Source of the DNA: Arthrobacter burdickii
Lineage (GTDB): Bacteria; Actinomycetota; Actinomycetes; Actinomycetales; Micrococcaceae
Length of the DNA: 64,000 nucleotides
Reading direction: 5' to 3'
Assembly (NCBI RefSeq): GCF_030433645.1
Contig: NZ_JAROCG010000001.1
Location: 558,001 to 622,000, forward strand
Every line of letters begins with the position of its first letter. Position 1 is the first letter of the stretch. This document shows, piece by piece, positions 9,318 through 16,678 of the stretch. Made by a program: the position numbers and the translations under genes. The notes under the pieces are model-generated. The model did no database searches. It saw only the letters and a list, made by a program, of their open reading frames with translations, and was not told the DNA's origin.

Positions 9318-9337
9318 GGACGTCTCCGGAGACGTCC
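9318..9337. terminator. Perfect 20-base palindrome at the trkA stop
   Basis: GGACGTCTCCGGAGACGTCC is fully self-complementary, with its last base in the trkA stop codon. It lies between convergent transcription units. No T-tract follows on either strand, so it may act as a Rho-type or protein-binding site instead of a simple terminator. Confidence 0.45.
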
Positions 9338-10035
9338 TAGACCTGGGAGCTGAAGAACTCGGCCTTGGCCGTCGGACCGGCCACGATGATCTCGTCGTCG
9401 TCATAGAGCGTGGTCTGCATCGTCGTGTAGTCCCACTCGCCTCCCTTGCGCTTGACGGCGACCACGGTGACGCCGTACTTCTCGCGCAGGCCCGTCGTGC
9501 CGAGCTCGCGGTTCCAGTATTCGCGCGGCGGTCGGGTCTTCACCATCGCGAAGTTGTCCTCGAACTCCACGTAGTCGAGCATCGTTCCGCGCACCAGGTG
9601 GGCCACGCGCTTGCCCATGTCGTGCTCGGGCCGGATCACGCGCTCCACGCCGAGCTGCGAGAGGATCTGGGCGTGCGCCTCGCTGATGGCCTTCGCCCAG
9701 ATGGTGGGCCGCTCGAAGCGCAGCAGGATCGACGTCGTGAGGATGCTCGCCTCCAGGTCGGCACCGATGCCCACCACCACACGGTCGAATTCGGGCAGGG
9801 ACAGCTGTCGCAGCGCCTCTTCCTTGGTGGTGTCGGCACGCACCACGTGCGTGAGGAGGCCGTTGTAGGACTGGACGACGTCCTCGTCGTTGTCGATGCC
9901 GAGCACCTCGGTTCCGGCCTCCTCGAGTTCGAGGGCCAGGGCGGCACCGAACCGGCCGAGGCCTATGACGGCGACGGTCTCGGCGACCGCGGCCGCTTCG
10001 CCGGATTTGGGGGAGAACAGACCTTTCCTAGCCAA
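9337..10035 (-). CDS. trkA: Trk/Ktr potassium channel regulatory subunit (TrkA/KtrA-like)
   Basis: A cytoplasmic RCK protein of about 232 residues that gates the neighbouring TrkH/KtrB channel. The Rossmann-type RCK-N domain shows VAVIGLGRFGAALALELEEAG and the acidic strand end EVLGIDNDEDVV, followed by an RCK-C half (TTLYDDDEIIVAGP). I place the start at the TTG at 10035, preceded by GAAGGAAAGG and overlapping the trkH stop by 8 bases; an ATG at 10062 gives nine more residues but lacks a ribosome site. It is one operon with trkH. Confidence 0.9.
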   Translation of the reverse strand: MARKGLFSPKSGEAAAVAETVAVIGLGRFGAALALELEEAGTEVLGIDNDEDVVQSYNGLLTHVVRADTTKEEALRQLSLPEFDRVVVGIGADLEASILTTSILLRFERPTIWAKAISEAHAQILSQLGVERVIRPEHDMGKRVAHLVRGTMLDYVEFEDNFAMVKTRPPREYWNRELGTTGLREKYGVTVVAVKRKGGEWDYTTMQTTLYDDDEIIVAGPTAKAEFFSSQV

Positions 10036-11446
10036 TGAGGGGCCTTTCCTTCGGGTATTCATAAATGAGGGGTCGAGAGCGGAGCGCGAGGGCGGAAGCG
10101 AGGGTCACCGGACCGAGGCGCCCGGCGAACATCATCAGGATCAGGACGGCCTGACCCGCGGGCGGGATGCCGGCCGTGATACCGGTCGAGAGCCCCACGG
10201 TGGCGAAGGCCGAGACGACCTCGAAGAGTATGCGGTCCAGGCCGAAGTCCGTGATGAGCAGAAGGAACATCGTGGCCCCGAGGACGAGGCCGACGGCGAG
10301 GAGCACGATCGAGATGGCCTGCCGGTGTGCCGAACGGGGCAGGCGCTTGCCGAAGATGTTGACGGCGTTGCCGCCGCTGATCTCCGTGTAGAGGATGAAG
10401 ACTAGGACGCCGATCGTGGTGATCTTCAGGCCGCCGGCCGTTCCTGCAGGACCGCCGCCGATGAACATCAGCATGTCCGTGGCCAGCAGCGTGACGGGGT
10501 GGACGTCGGCGAAGTCCACGCTGTTGAAGCCCGCGGTCCGCGCCATCGCGGACTGGAAGAACCCGGCGAGGATCCTCTCCCCCGGCCTCAGCGTGCCGAG
10601 GGTCGCCGGGTTGGACCACTCGACGGCGGTGATGAAGACGGTGCCGGAGACGAGCAGGAGGACGGTGCCGCTCAGCACGAGCTTGGTGTTCATGTGCCAC
10701 CTGTGCGGGTACCGGAAGTGGCGCCGCAGTTCGAACAGGACGGGGAAGCCCAGTCCGCCGATGATGACGGCCACGCTGATCGGCAGGCAGATCCACGGGT
10801 CGCCGACATAGCCGATCAGGTTGTCACTGAAAAGGGCGAAGCCTGCGTTGTTGAAGGACGACACCGAGTGGAAGATCCCCAGCCACGCGGCTTCTCCCGG
10901 GCCGTAGCCGTAGCCGAGGAAGAAGCGCGCACCCAGCAGGACCGCGGTTGCCGCCTCCACGACGAGGGTGATGCGCAGGACGCCGAGGAGCACGTTGCGG
11001 ACGTCGCCGAATCCCTCGCTCTTGGTCTCGACCGCAGTCAGGATCCGGGAGCGCAGACCCAGGCGGCGGGCGAGCAGGACACCGAGGAGCGATGCGAAGG
11101 ACATGATGCCGAAGCCGCCGACCTGGATCAGGGCGAGGATGATGACCTGTCCTTCGCCGGTCCAGTAGCGGGGGGTGTCGACGACGACCAGCCCCGTCAC
11201 GCAGACGGCGGAGGTCGCCGTGAACAGTGCCTCGAGGAATGTCGCACCGCCCGGTCCGGCTTTCGATGTCGGGATCATCAGCAGTACGGTGCCGACGAGG
11301 ATCGCCGCCGCGAAGCCGAGCACGATCACCTGGGCGGGATGCTTGGGGCTGTGGCGCGCCACCCAGGTCCGGATGGTCCTCAGCGAGCCGCGCAGGACTG
11401 CGGCGGCCGGCGCCGGCTCCCGGGAGGTTCTCCTGCTCGGCCTCAC
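10028..11446 (-). CDS. trkH: Potassium uptake channel subunit TrkH/KtrB
   Basis: A 472-residue polytopic channel with four M1-P-M2 repeats. Selectivity-filter loops are visible: TSAVCVTGLVVVD, HSVSSFNNAGFALF, MARTAGFNSVDF with GGGPAGTAGG, and SAFATVGLSTGIT. It imports K+ with the RCK subunit encoded downstream. The start is GTG with GGAGG about 12 bases upstream. I looked for a recognisable c-di-AMP riboswitch in the 130 bases upstream and saw none. The downstream trkA start overlaps this gene's stop, so the channel and regulator are translationally coupled. Confidence 0.92.
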   Translation of the reverse strand: MRPSRRTSREPAPAAAVLRGSLRTIRTWVARHSPKHPAQVIVLGFAAAILVGTVLLMIPTSKAGPGGATFLEALFTATSAVCVTGLVVVDTPRYWTGEGQVIILALIQVGGFGIMSFASLLGVLLARRLGLRSRILTAVETKSEGFGDVRNVLLGVLRITLVVEAATAVLLGARFFLGYGYGPGEAAWLGIFHSVSSFNNAGFALFSDNLIGYVGDPWICLPISVAVIIGGLGFPVLFELRRHFRYPHRWHMNTKLVLSGTVLLLVSGTVFITAVEWSNPATLGTLRPGERILAGFFQSAMARTAGFNSVDFADVHPVTLLATDMLMFIGGGPAGTAGGLKITTIGVLVFILYTEISGGNAVNIFGKRLPRSAHRQAISIVLLAVGLVLGATMFLLLITDFGLDRILFEVVSAFATVGLSTGITAGIPPAGQAVLILMMFAGRLGPVTLASALALRSRPLIYEYPKERPLIG

Positions 11447-11576
11447 GGGAATGCTCGACCTCCAGGGGACGGGGTGACAGGGGTGCGGCCGGTCGGCACC
11501 ACCTACCCATTCAAGCGGACACCGGGCAGCCCGGCGACGTCTTTATGCTTCCTTGATGCCGTGCTGCACCCGCTGG

Positions 11577-12239
11577 TCAGGACTGCAGGACCCCGGCCAG
11601 CTCGGCGATCTCCGCCACCTCGTGGTCCGGAGGCATCATGGCCGGCGGATACGGAACCCCGTCGCGGTTCAGCCAGGCGGTGCGGAGGCCGGCGCGGGCG
11701 GCGCCGTCGATGTCCCAGGGGTGGACAGCGACCAGCACGACGTCGCCCGCCTGCTGCTGCAGCGCCTCGACCGCATAGGCATACGCCTGCGGCGCGGGCT
11801 TCCACCGCGGGGCGTCCTCGACCGACAGCACCGTATCGATGTGGAGGCCGGCCCGCTCCAGCAGGCCCTCCGCCGTCGCCCTGGAGCCGTTGGTGAGTGC
11901 TGCGGTACCGAAGCCTCCCCCGGCGAGCGCGCGGATCCCCTCGGGCACGTCCGGGTGCACCGGAAGCTCCTGGAGGGCGTCCATCACGTGCTCGACGGCG
12001 GTGTCGGTGTCCCGGTTGAGGACCTGACCTGCGAGCACCGCATGCAGTGCCCCCTCGGCGACCGCACGGAAGGACGGGTTCTGGCCGGCGGCGGTCAGAG
12101 CGAAGCCGTCCCGGAGGACCGAGGCGAACCAGAGTGCGGAGAGTTGCGGAGGTACCCCGATCTCCTCGAAGTGCTGGGACATGAGCCCCATGTCCGAGAG
12201 CGTCCCGTTGACGTCGAACAGCACCAGCGGAACCCCCAT
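11577..12239 (-). CDS. Haloacid dehalogenase type II-like HAD hydrolase
   Basis: A 220-residue HAD-superfamily enzyme. Motif I is FDVNGTLSD, with nucleophile Asp9 but Asn at the usual second Asp, as in L-2-haloacid dehalogenases and unlike phosphatases. Motif II is LTNGSRAT, motif III has the lysine in WKPAPQAYAYA and motif IV is HPWDIDGAARAGL. The start overlaps the stop of the upstream DUF2630 gene in TAATG, with GGAGGGG upstream. Dehalogenation of a 2-haloacid is the family expectation; the true substrate is unknown. Confidence 0.8.
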   Translation of the reverse strand: MGVPLVLFDVNGTLSDMGLMSQHFEEIGVPPQLSALWFASVLRDGFALTAAGQNPSFRAVAEGALHAVLAGQVLNRDTDTAVEHVMDALQELPVHPDVPEGIRALAGGGFGTAALTNGSRATAEGLLERAGLHIDTVLSVEDAPRWKPAPQAYAYAVEALQQQAGDVVLVAVHPWDIDGAARAGLRTAWLNRDGVPYPPAMMPPDHEVAEIAELAGVLQS

Positions 12240-12490
12240 TACTGGCGGTACCCCTCCACCTGGGGAATGGGACGGGCATCGGCCTCGGCGGGGTCCTCCC
12301 CGGCGTCGGCCTTCGCCCGCCGCTGGCGGAGCAGGTCCCAGCACTGGTCGAGGTCCTCCTCGACCCGCTTCAGCCGGGCCGCGTGGTCCTGGTGCTCCGC
12401 TCCGGCTCCGGCGTCCTGGGGCTGCTCGCGCAGTTCGTGTTCCTCCTGGACGAGTGCCTGGATGCGCTGCAGGATGTCCTGGTTGTCCAT
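12239..12490 (-). CDS. DUF2630 family protein
   Basis: An 83-residue acidic, helical protein (MDNQDILQRIQALVQEEHELRE, then LKRVEEDLDQCWDLLRQRRAK) that matches DUF2630, a small actinobacterial family of unknown function. The central EEHxLR and DQCWDLLRQRRA segments are the conserved part. A ribosome site AAGGGAC precedes the ATG. It overlaps the HAD gene start by one base, so the two are translated as a pair. Confidence 0.8.
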   Translation of the reverse strand: MDNQDILQRIQALVQEEHELREQPQDAGAGAEHQDHAARLKRVEEDLDQCWDLLRQRRAKADAGEDPAEADARPIPQVEGYRQ

Positions 12491-12680
12491 GGTGCGGTCC
12501 CTTCGTCGTGGCCATGCCCGCGGAAGCTCGGAATCTGTCCCGGATCGGCGACAATGCTCAGCAGGCTTTCCTTCAGGCTACTGAGACGGGACACCGATGA
12601 CCAGCGCAGGCACCGCAGGGACGTCAGGGAGGGGAATTTGGTGCGGCGCCCGGATGGCCTAAGCTGTTGGAGAACCAATT

Positions 12681-12754
12681 GCCTGTGTAGCTCAGTCTGG
12701 TAGAGCATCCGCTTCACACGCGGAAGGCCCGGGGATCGAGGCCCCGCGCAGGCA
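12681..12754 (+). tRNA. tRNA-Val (anticodon CAC)
   Basis: A 74-nt cloverleaf: acceptor GCCTGTG pairs with CGCAGGC plus A, the D arm is AGCTCAGTCTGGTAGAGC, and the anticodon loop TTCACAC reads CAC. The T stem CGGGG/CCCCG closes a loop ATCGAGG, with A where T54 is expected. The terminal CCA is not encoded. Confidence 0.93.
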
Positions 12755-12780
12755 CGAGGATCGATTGGTGGCAGCACCAG

Positions 12781-12819
12781 GAAGAAGGCCCGTACCGCTT
12801 GGTACGGGCCTTCTTTTCT
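12781..12819 (+). terminator. Rho-independent terminator after tRNA-Val
   Basis: A 16-base stem GAAGAAGGCCCGTACC with loop GCTT and its complement, followed by TTTTCT. It ends the tRNA-Val transcript and insulates the heat-shock promoter downstream. Confidence 0.9.
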
Positions 12820-12853
12820 ATGCACGGTGTTCGTTCTGAGCGAACAAAATTCG

Positions 12854-12880
12854 TTAGCACTCCCGGGGGTCGAGTGCTAA
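12854..12880. promoter_or_regulatory. CIRCE element (HrcA operator)
   Basis: TTAGCACTC, nine bases, GAGTGCTAA: a perfect CIRCE inverted repeat 80 bases upstream of the hsp20 start, marking repression by HrcA that is relieved on heat shock. Confidence 0.95.
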
Positions 12881-12891
12881 CATTTTTCGTA

Positions 12892-12912
12892 GTTGAGCGA
12901 GGGGCGCTCAAC
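12892..12912. promoter_or_regulatory. HAIR-like element (HspR operator)
   Basis: GTTGAGC, seven bases, GCTCAAC. Spacing and the TTGAG/CTCAA cores match the HspR-associated inverted repeat (CTTGAGT-N7-ACTCAAG), with changed outer bases. It lies between CIRCE and the hsp20 start. Confidence 0.7.
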
Positions 12913-12959
12913 CCTGAAGAACCCACCTGCCGGTGGCATCTGTGAAGGAGATGTTTCCA

Positions 12960-13430
12960 GTGGCCATGAAGTTTGATCCGTTCCGCGAGCTGGACCGCGT
13001 TGCCGGCGCTCTTCTGGAGAGCCGTCCGGGACTCCGCCTCATGCCGATGGACCTCTACCGCGAGAAGGACCACTACGTCCTTGCCGCGGACCTTCCGGGC
13101 ATCGATCCCGGATCGGTCGACATCGACGTCGACGGCCAGCTCCTGACCATCCGCGCGGAGCGCACGCTGCGCAGCGCCGAAGGAGTGAAGTGGCTGACCC
13201 GGGAGCGTGAGAGCGGCTCGTTCCTGCGCCAGCTCAACCTGGGCCAGGGTGTCGACACGGAGGGAATCTCCGCACGCTACGAGAACGGTGTCCTCAGCGT
13301 GATGATCCCGGTCATCGAGCGCGCGAAGCCCCGCAAGATCGAGATCGTGAGCGGCGAGTCCACGGTCGAGTCCACGGCCGTCGACGCCCCTGCGTCCACT
13401 GCCGGACACCAGGAAGCCGTCGAGGCCTGA
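12960..13430 (+). CDS. Hsp20/alpha-crystallin small heat-shock protein
   Basis: A 156-residue holdase chaperone that keeps unfolding proteins soluble. The alpha-crystallin domain covers roughly residues 28-130: MDLYREKDHYVLAADLPGI, then IDVDGQLLTIRAER, RERESGSFLRQLNL and the conserved ARYENGVLSVMIPV. A short variable tail follows. I chose the GTG at 12960 because GAAGGAG sits nine bases upstream; an in-frame GTG at 12933 lies further up without a ribosome site. The CIRCE and HAIR-like sites predict dual HrcA and HspR repression. A hairpin terminator follows the stop. Confidence 0.93.
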   Translation: MAMKFDPFRELDRVAGALLESRPGLRLMPMDLYREKDHYVLAADLPGIDPGSVDIDVDGQLLTIRAERTLRSAEGVKWLTRERESGSFLRQLNLGQGVDTEGISARYENGVLSVMIPVIERAKPRKIEIVSGESTVESTAVDAPASTAGHQEAVEA

Positions 13431-13441
13431 TCCCTCCTGAC

Positions 13442-13473
13442 AGCAACCCCCGGGCGCCCGCCCGGGGGTTGCT
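13442..13473 (+). terminator. Hairpin terminator after hsp20
   Basis: Fourteen-base arms AGCAACCCCCGGGC and complement around loop GCCC, 12 bases after the hsp20 stop. The T-tract is poor (GTGCTT). Confidence 0.75.
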
Positions 13474-13564
13474 GTGCTTAACACCGCCTCGGCACCGCAT
13501 GAAGCCGCCGCGGCACCCGCACTTTTTCCTTGCACATGCCTGACCCGGGCGCAAAGGATGGGGT

Positions 13565-14362
13565 ATGGACTTCACACCGAGCAAGGCAATCGTCACCGGC
13601 TCCGATTCGGGTATCGGGCGGGCCACCGCCATCGCCCTCGCAGCCGCCGGATGCGACGTGGGCGTCACCTGGCACTCGGACCAGGAGGGCGCCGAGGAGA
13701 CCGCGCGCCTCGTCCGCGAAAAGGGCGTCCGCGCCGCGGTAGCCCAGCTGGACACCACGGATGCCCCGGCCTGCGGGGACGTCGTCGACCAGCTCGCGCA
13801 GGAGCTCGGCGGGCTCGACGTCTTCGTCAACAATGCGGGCGTCAACGGCGGCACCCTGTTCCTGGAGACGGACTGGGACACCTGGCGGGGCACCCTGGGC
13901 GCGAACCTCGACGGCGCCTTCGTCTGCATCCAGCGCGCCGCCCGCCACATGATCGACGGCGGCAGGGGCGGGCGGATCATCGCCGTCACCAGCGTGCACC
14001 AGGAGCAGCCGCGCGTCGGCTCGGCCGCCTATGACGCCTCCAAGCACGGGCTCGGTGGCCTGGTGAGGACCATCGCGCTCGAGCTCGCCGACCGGGGGAT
14101 CACCGCCAACGCCGTGCTGCCCGGGGAGATCAACACCCCGATGAACGATTCCGAGGACCAGGATCCGCACAGCATGGACCGCCCGGGCATCCCCCTGGGC
14201 CGCCCGGGCGCCCCGGAGGAGATCGCCGACGTCGTCGCCTTCCTCGCATCCGGCGCGTCCAGCTACGTCAACGGCGCCTCGTTCGTGGTGGACGGCGGGA
14301 TGCTCCTCATGGGGCCGCAGGCGGGGTCGCACCTCACGAGCGGGGACTGGCGCACCCTCTGA
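13565..14362 (+). CDS. SDR-family NAD(P)-dependent oxidoreductase
   Basis: A 265-residue classical short-chain dehydrogenase. The cofactor motif is TGSDSGIG near residue 11, NNAG appears near residue 89, and the catalytic set is the Ser in VTSVH (about 141) with YDASK (Tyr and Lys about 155-159). The C-terminus has SSYVNGASFVVDGGM, typical of glucose/3-oxoacyl reductase-like members. The long acidic/polar helix after the third strand is normal. The substrate cannot be told. It stands alone between the hsp20 terminator and a PHO-box promoter. Confidence 0.9.
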   Translation: MDFTPSKAIVTGSDSGIGRATAIALAAAGCDVGVTWHSDQEGAEETARLVREKGVRAAVAQLDTTDAPACGDVVDQLAQELGGLDVFVNNAGVNGGTLFLETDWDTWRGTLGANLDGAFVCIQRAARHMIDGGRGGRIIAVTSVHQEQPRVGSAAYDASKHGLGGLVRTIALELADRGITANAVLPGEINTPMNDSEDQDPHSMDRPGIPLGRPGAPEEIADVVAFLASGASSYVNGASFVVDGGMLLMGPQAGSHLTSGDWRTL

Positions 14363-14389
14363 TCCCCGGATCCGCTCCGTCCGCCCACC

Positions 14390-14433
14390 CTTCACCCCAC
14401 GTTCAGAGGGCGTTCAGACGGCAGGGCTAGCGT
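14390..14433 (+). promoter_or_regulatory. Three-unit PHO box with -10 element
   Basis: Three 11-base direct repeats at exact period 11: CTTCACCCCAC, GTTCAGAGGGC, GTTCAGACGGC (14390-14422), followed by TAGCGT at 14428 as a -10. This is the layout of actinobacterial PhoP boxes overlapping a -35. It drives the small gene at 14465. Confidence 0.65.
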
Positions 14434-14464
14434 GGGGATCCCGAACTCCTGCGAAAGGCCCGCC

Positions 14465-14686
14465 ATGAACGCATCCCCCTCCCCCGTCAGCGATTCGGAA
14501 TCCCAGGACTGGTCGGGCTTCAGGCGCGGCGAACACGTCACCCTCCAGCACCCGGCAGGGACGCAGCTCCGCGGCGTGCTGGACATGAGGACCGATGATG
14601 CCTCCGTGCTGTGGATCCTCCTGAACGACGGCGGCGGCCGCCGGCTCGTGCACCGGTCGGACGGCTACCACCTGCGCCGCGGGTGA
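14465..14686 (+). CDS. Small hypothetical protein, predicted Pho regulon member
   Basis: A 73-residue soluble protein of unknown function. After a polar N-terminus it is beta-rich (FRRGEHVTLQHPAGTQLRGVLDMRTDDASVLWILLNDGGGRRLVHRSDGYHLRR), giving the impression of a small SH3/Tudor-like barrel, but I cannot name a family. I chose the ATG at 14465 (GAAAGG upstream); the frame is open to 14432. Its promoter carries a PHO box and it lies next to pstS on the same strand, so expression under phosphate limitation is predicted. Confidence 0.65.
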   Translation: MNASPSPVSDSESQDWSGFRRGEHVTLQHPAGTQLRGVLDMRTDDASVLWILLNDGGGRRLVHRSDGYHLRRG

Positions 14687-14715
14687 CCGAACCGCAATCA
14701 GCGCGTCCCTCCGCC

Positions 14716-14752
14716 GTCCACCTTGGGTTCACCTTTTCGCCACCTGTAACGT
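14716..14752 (+). promoter_or_regulatory. PHO box and -10 of pstS (leaderless)
   Basis: Three 11-base units GTCCACCTTGG, GTTCACCTTTT, CGCCACCTGTA run at period 11, ending at -10 TAACGT (14747-14752). The pstS GTG is at 14760, about where transcription should begin, and no ribosome site exists, so the mRNA is probably leaderless. Confidence 0.7.
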
Positions 14753-14759
14753 TGCTCCG

Positions 14760-15872
14760 GTGAGAATCCGAGCCACCCTGTCCCTGTCCCTCGCCGTCAT
14801 CCTCGGCCTGACCGCCTGCGGGTCCGACTACCCGCTGGGCGCGGAGCAGGAAGCCGCAGCGCAGCGCGGGGACACGAGCCTGCAGGGAGCGGTGACCGCG
14901 GCGGGATCCTCGGCCCAGGGCCCGGCGATGGACGCCTGGCGTGCGGGCTTCGCCACGCTCTACCCGCGGGCCCAGGTGCAGTACTCGCCCGACGGCTCCG
15001 GAGCCGGGCGCGGGGCCCTGCTCGCGGGAGCCGTGGGATTCGCCGGATCCGATGCTTACCTCAGCGACGAGGAACTCGCCGCGTCCACGGAGGTGTGCGG
15101 GCCGGGAGGTGCCTTCAACATCCCGGCCTACGTCTCGCCCATCAGTGTCGCGTTCAACCTCCCGGGGATCCCGGAACTGAAGCTCGACGCCGCCACCGTG
15201 GCCCGCATCTTCCGGGGCGACATCGCCCTGTGGAACGACCCCGCCATCGCAGCGCAGAACGACGGCGTCGACCTCCCGGCCCTGCCGGTCTCGGCCGTCA
15301 GCCGGTCCGACGACTCGGGGACCACCGAGAACTTCACGGACTACCTTCACGCGGTGGTCCCCGAGATCTGGACCGACGAACCCGACGGAACGTGGCCGGC
15401 GGGCCTCGAGAACGAGAACGCCAAGGGCAACGCCGGGGTGGTGAGCACCGTGGCCAGCACCGTCGGTGCGGTGACCTACGCCGACGACTCGGCGGTGGGC
15501 GACCCCCTCGGCCGCGCGGCCCTGAAGGTCGGCGAGGACTACGTACCGGTCAGCTCGGAGGCGGCGGCTGCCGCCGTCGACCTCGCGACCCGTGTGCCGG
15601 GACGTGAGGACTACGACATCGCACTCGACCTGGACCGGACCACCGGCGAACCCGGTGTCTACCCCCTGGTCCTGGTGTCGTACCACGTCTACTGCGCGCG
15701 CTACGAGAACGAGGCTACCGCCGCCGTCATCCGGGCCTTCGGAACCTACGCCGTCAGCGCGGAAGGCCAGGCCGAGGCCGCAGAGGCGGCGAAGAGCTCG
15801 CCCATCTCGCCCGAGCTGTCCCGGCAGGCGACCGAGTCGATCGCATTGATCGAGGTCGGGGACATCCCCTAG
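14760..15872 (+). CDS. pstS: Phosphate ABC transporter substrate-binding lipoprotein PstS
   Basis: A 370-residue periplasmic-face lipoprotein that captures phosphate for the Pst importer. The signal peptide ends in lipobox LTAC (Cys20). Phosphate-binding loops are recognisable: AAGSSAQGPAMDAW, the SPDGSGAGRGA loop, FAGSDAYLSDEE, and RSDDSGTTENF. The length matches actinobacterial PstS. The gene is alone: no pstC, pstA or pstB follows, and a hairpin ends the unit, so the permease and ATPase must lie elsewhere or this is an extra paralogue. Transcription is predicted to need PhoP. Confidence 0.93.
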   Translation: MRIRATLSLSLAVILGLTACGSDYPLGAEQEAAAQRGDTSLQGAVTAAGSSAQGPAMDAWRAGFATLYPRAQVQYSPDGSGAGRGALLAGAVGFAGSDAYLSDEELAASTEVCGPGGAFNIPAYVSPISVAFNLPGIPELKLDAATVARIFRGDIALWNDPAIAAQNDGVDLPALPVSAVSRSDDSGTTENFTDYLHAVVPEIWTDEPDGTWPAGLENENAKGNAGVVSTVASTVGAVTYADDSAVGDPLGRAALKVGEDYVPVSSEAAAAAVDLATRVPGREDYDIALDLDRTTGEPGVYPLVLVSYHVYCARYENEATAAVIRAFGTYAVSAEGQAEAAEAAKSSPISPELSRQATESIALIEVGDIP

Positions 15873-15881
15873 GACAGCGAA

Positions 15882-15910
15882 GAGGCGGACCCCCGGGGGA
15901 TCCGCCTCCT
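15882..15910. terminator. Hairpin between pstS and the converging SRPBCC gene
   Basis: Arms GAGGCGGA and TCCGCCTC enclose a C5/G5 run that extends the stem. It sits 9 bases after pstS and 16 bases before the end of the opposite gene, so it could serve both. Confidence 0.75.
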
Positions 15911-15925
15911 GTCACCGGAGCGCCG

Positions 15926-16474
15926 TCAGCCGACGCGCGGGCCGCCCGAATCGGGGTCGTTCGTGGAGGTGTCCGGGAGCGTGCTGTTAGCGGGTGTCGC
16001 GTCGCTGGTACCACCGGTCGGCGGTGCCTCGACGTCCCCGCGCCAGGCGCCGGTCTCCCCGCCACTCTTCTCGATGAACTGCTTGAACCTCTTGAGGTCG
16101 CCCTTCACCTGTGCGGCGTCCGCATGCACGACGGCACCGACCTTCTCGGTGAACGTCTCGGGGTGCCAGTCGATCTGCACCATGAGCCGCGTGGTGTTCT
16201 CGTCGAGGCGGTGGAAGGTGACCACGCCGGCGTGCGATTCGCCATCGGTGCTCTTCCAGGCGACGCGCTCGTCCGGGTGCTGCTCGGTGATCTCGGCGTC
16301 GAACTCGCGCTTCACGCCACCGATGCTCGTCACCCAGTGGGTGGTGGTGTCCGAGGTCTGCGTGATGGACTCGACGCCGCCCATGAACTGCGGGAAGCTC
16401 TCGAATTGGGTCCACTGGTTGTAGGCCGTACTGACCGGTACTGCTACGTCGATAGATTCCTGCACTGAAGCCAA
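15926..16474 (-). CDS. SRPBCC (polyketide cyclase/dehydrase-like) protein
   Basis: A 182-residue START-like protein (VQESIDVAVPVSTAYNQWTQFESFPQFMGGVESI, then WVTSIGGVKREFDAEITEQHPDERVAWKS and GVVTFHRLDENTTRLMVQIDW). The C-terminal 40 residues are a Ser/Thr/Pro/Gly-rich tail. The start is TTG with AGGAGGAACC eight bases upstream; no ATG or GTG fits better. This cyclase-like group is common in actinobacteria and lacks a defined enzyme activity. It is divergent from dps. Confidence 0.8.
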   Translation of the reverse strand: MASVQESIDVAVPVSTAYNQWTQFESFPQFMGGVESITQTSDTTTHWVTSIGGVKREFDAEITEQHPDERVAWKSTDGESHAGVVTFHRLDENTTRLMVQIDWHPETFTEKVGAVVHADAAQVKGDLKRFKQFIEKSGGETGAWRGDVEAPPTGGTSDATPANSTLPDTSTNDPDSGGPRVG

Positions 16475-16570
16475 AACGGTTCCTCCTTCGTAGAGACTCC
16501 GGCGCCGTCCGTTCCCGTTCGGAGATACGGAACGGCAAAACCGTAAGTCCCCTTAGCGTATGCAGATCCG

Positions 16571-16600
16571 TTGGATTTGGCCAACGCGCAGGGCTAGTGT
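16571..16600 (+). promoter_or_regulatory. Likely dps promoter
   Basis: TTGGAT, 18 bases, TAGTGT, about 75 bases upstream of the dps ribosome site. The assignment is by pattern only. Confidence 0.4.
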
Positions 16601-16678
16601 GAAAGGAGTCCCCCGGCGCGGATCGGTGCGTCCGGCGCCCTGCCGGGAGGAGAAAATTTCTCTAGCACTGGAGGATTC

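Noticed and set aside
11447-11576. A c-di-AMP riboswitch ahead of trkH
   Set aside because: I looked for the conserved ydaO-type elements in the leader and could not identify them.
13442-13473. The GC-rich hairpin after hsp20 as a regulatory RNA
   Set aside because: Its position directly after the stop and simple stem are better explained as a transcription end.
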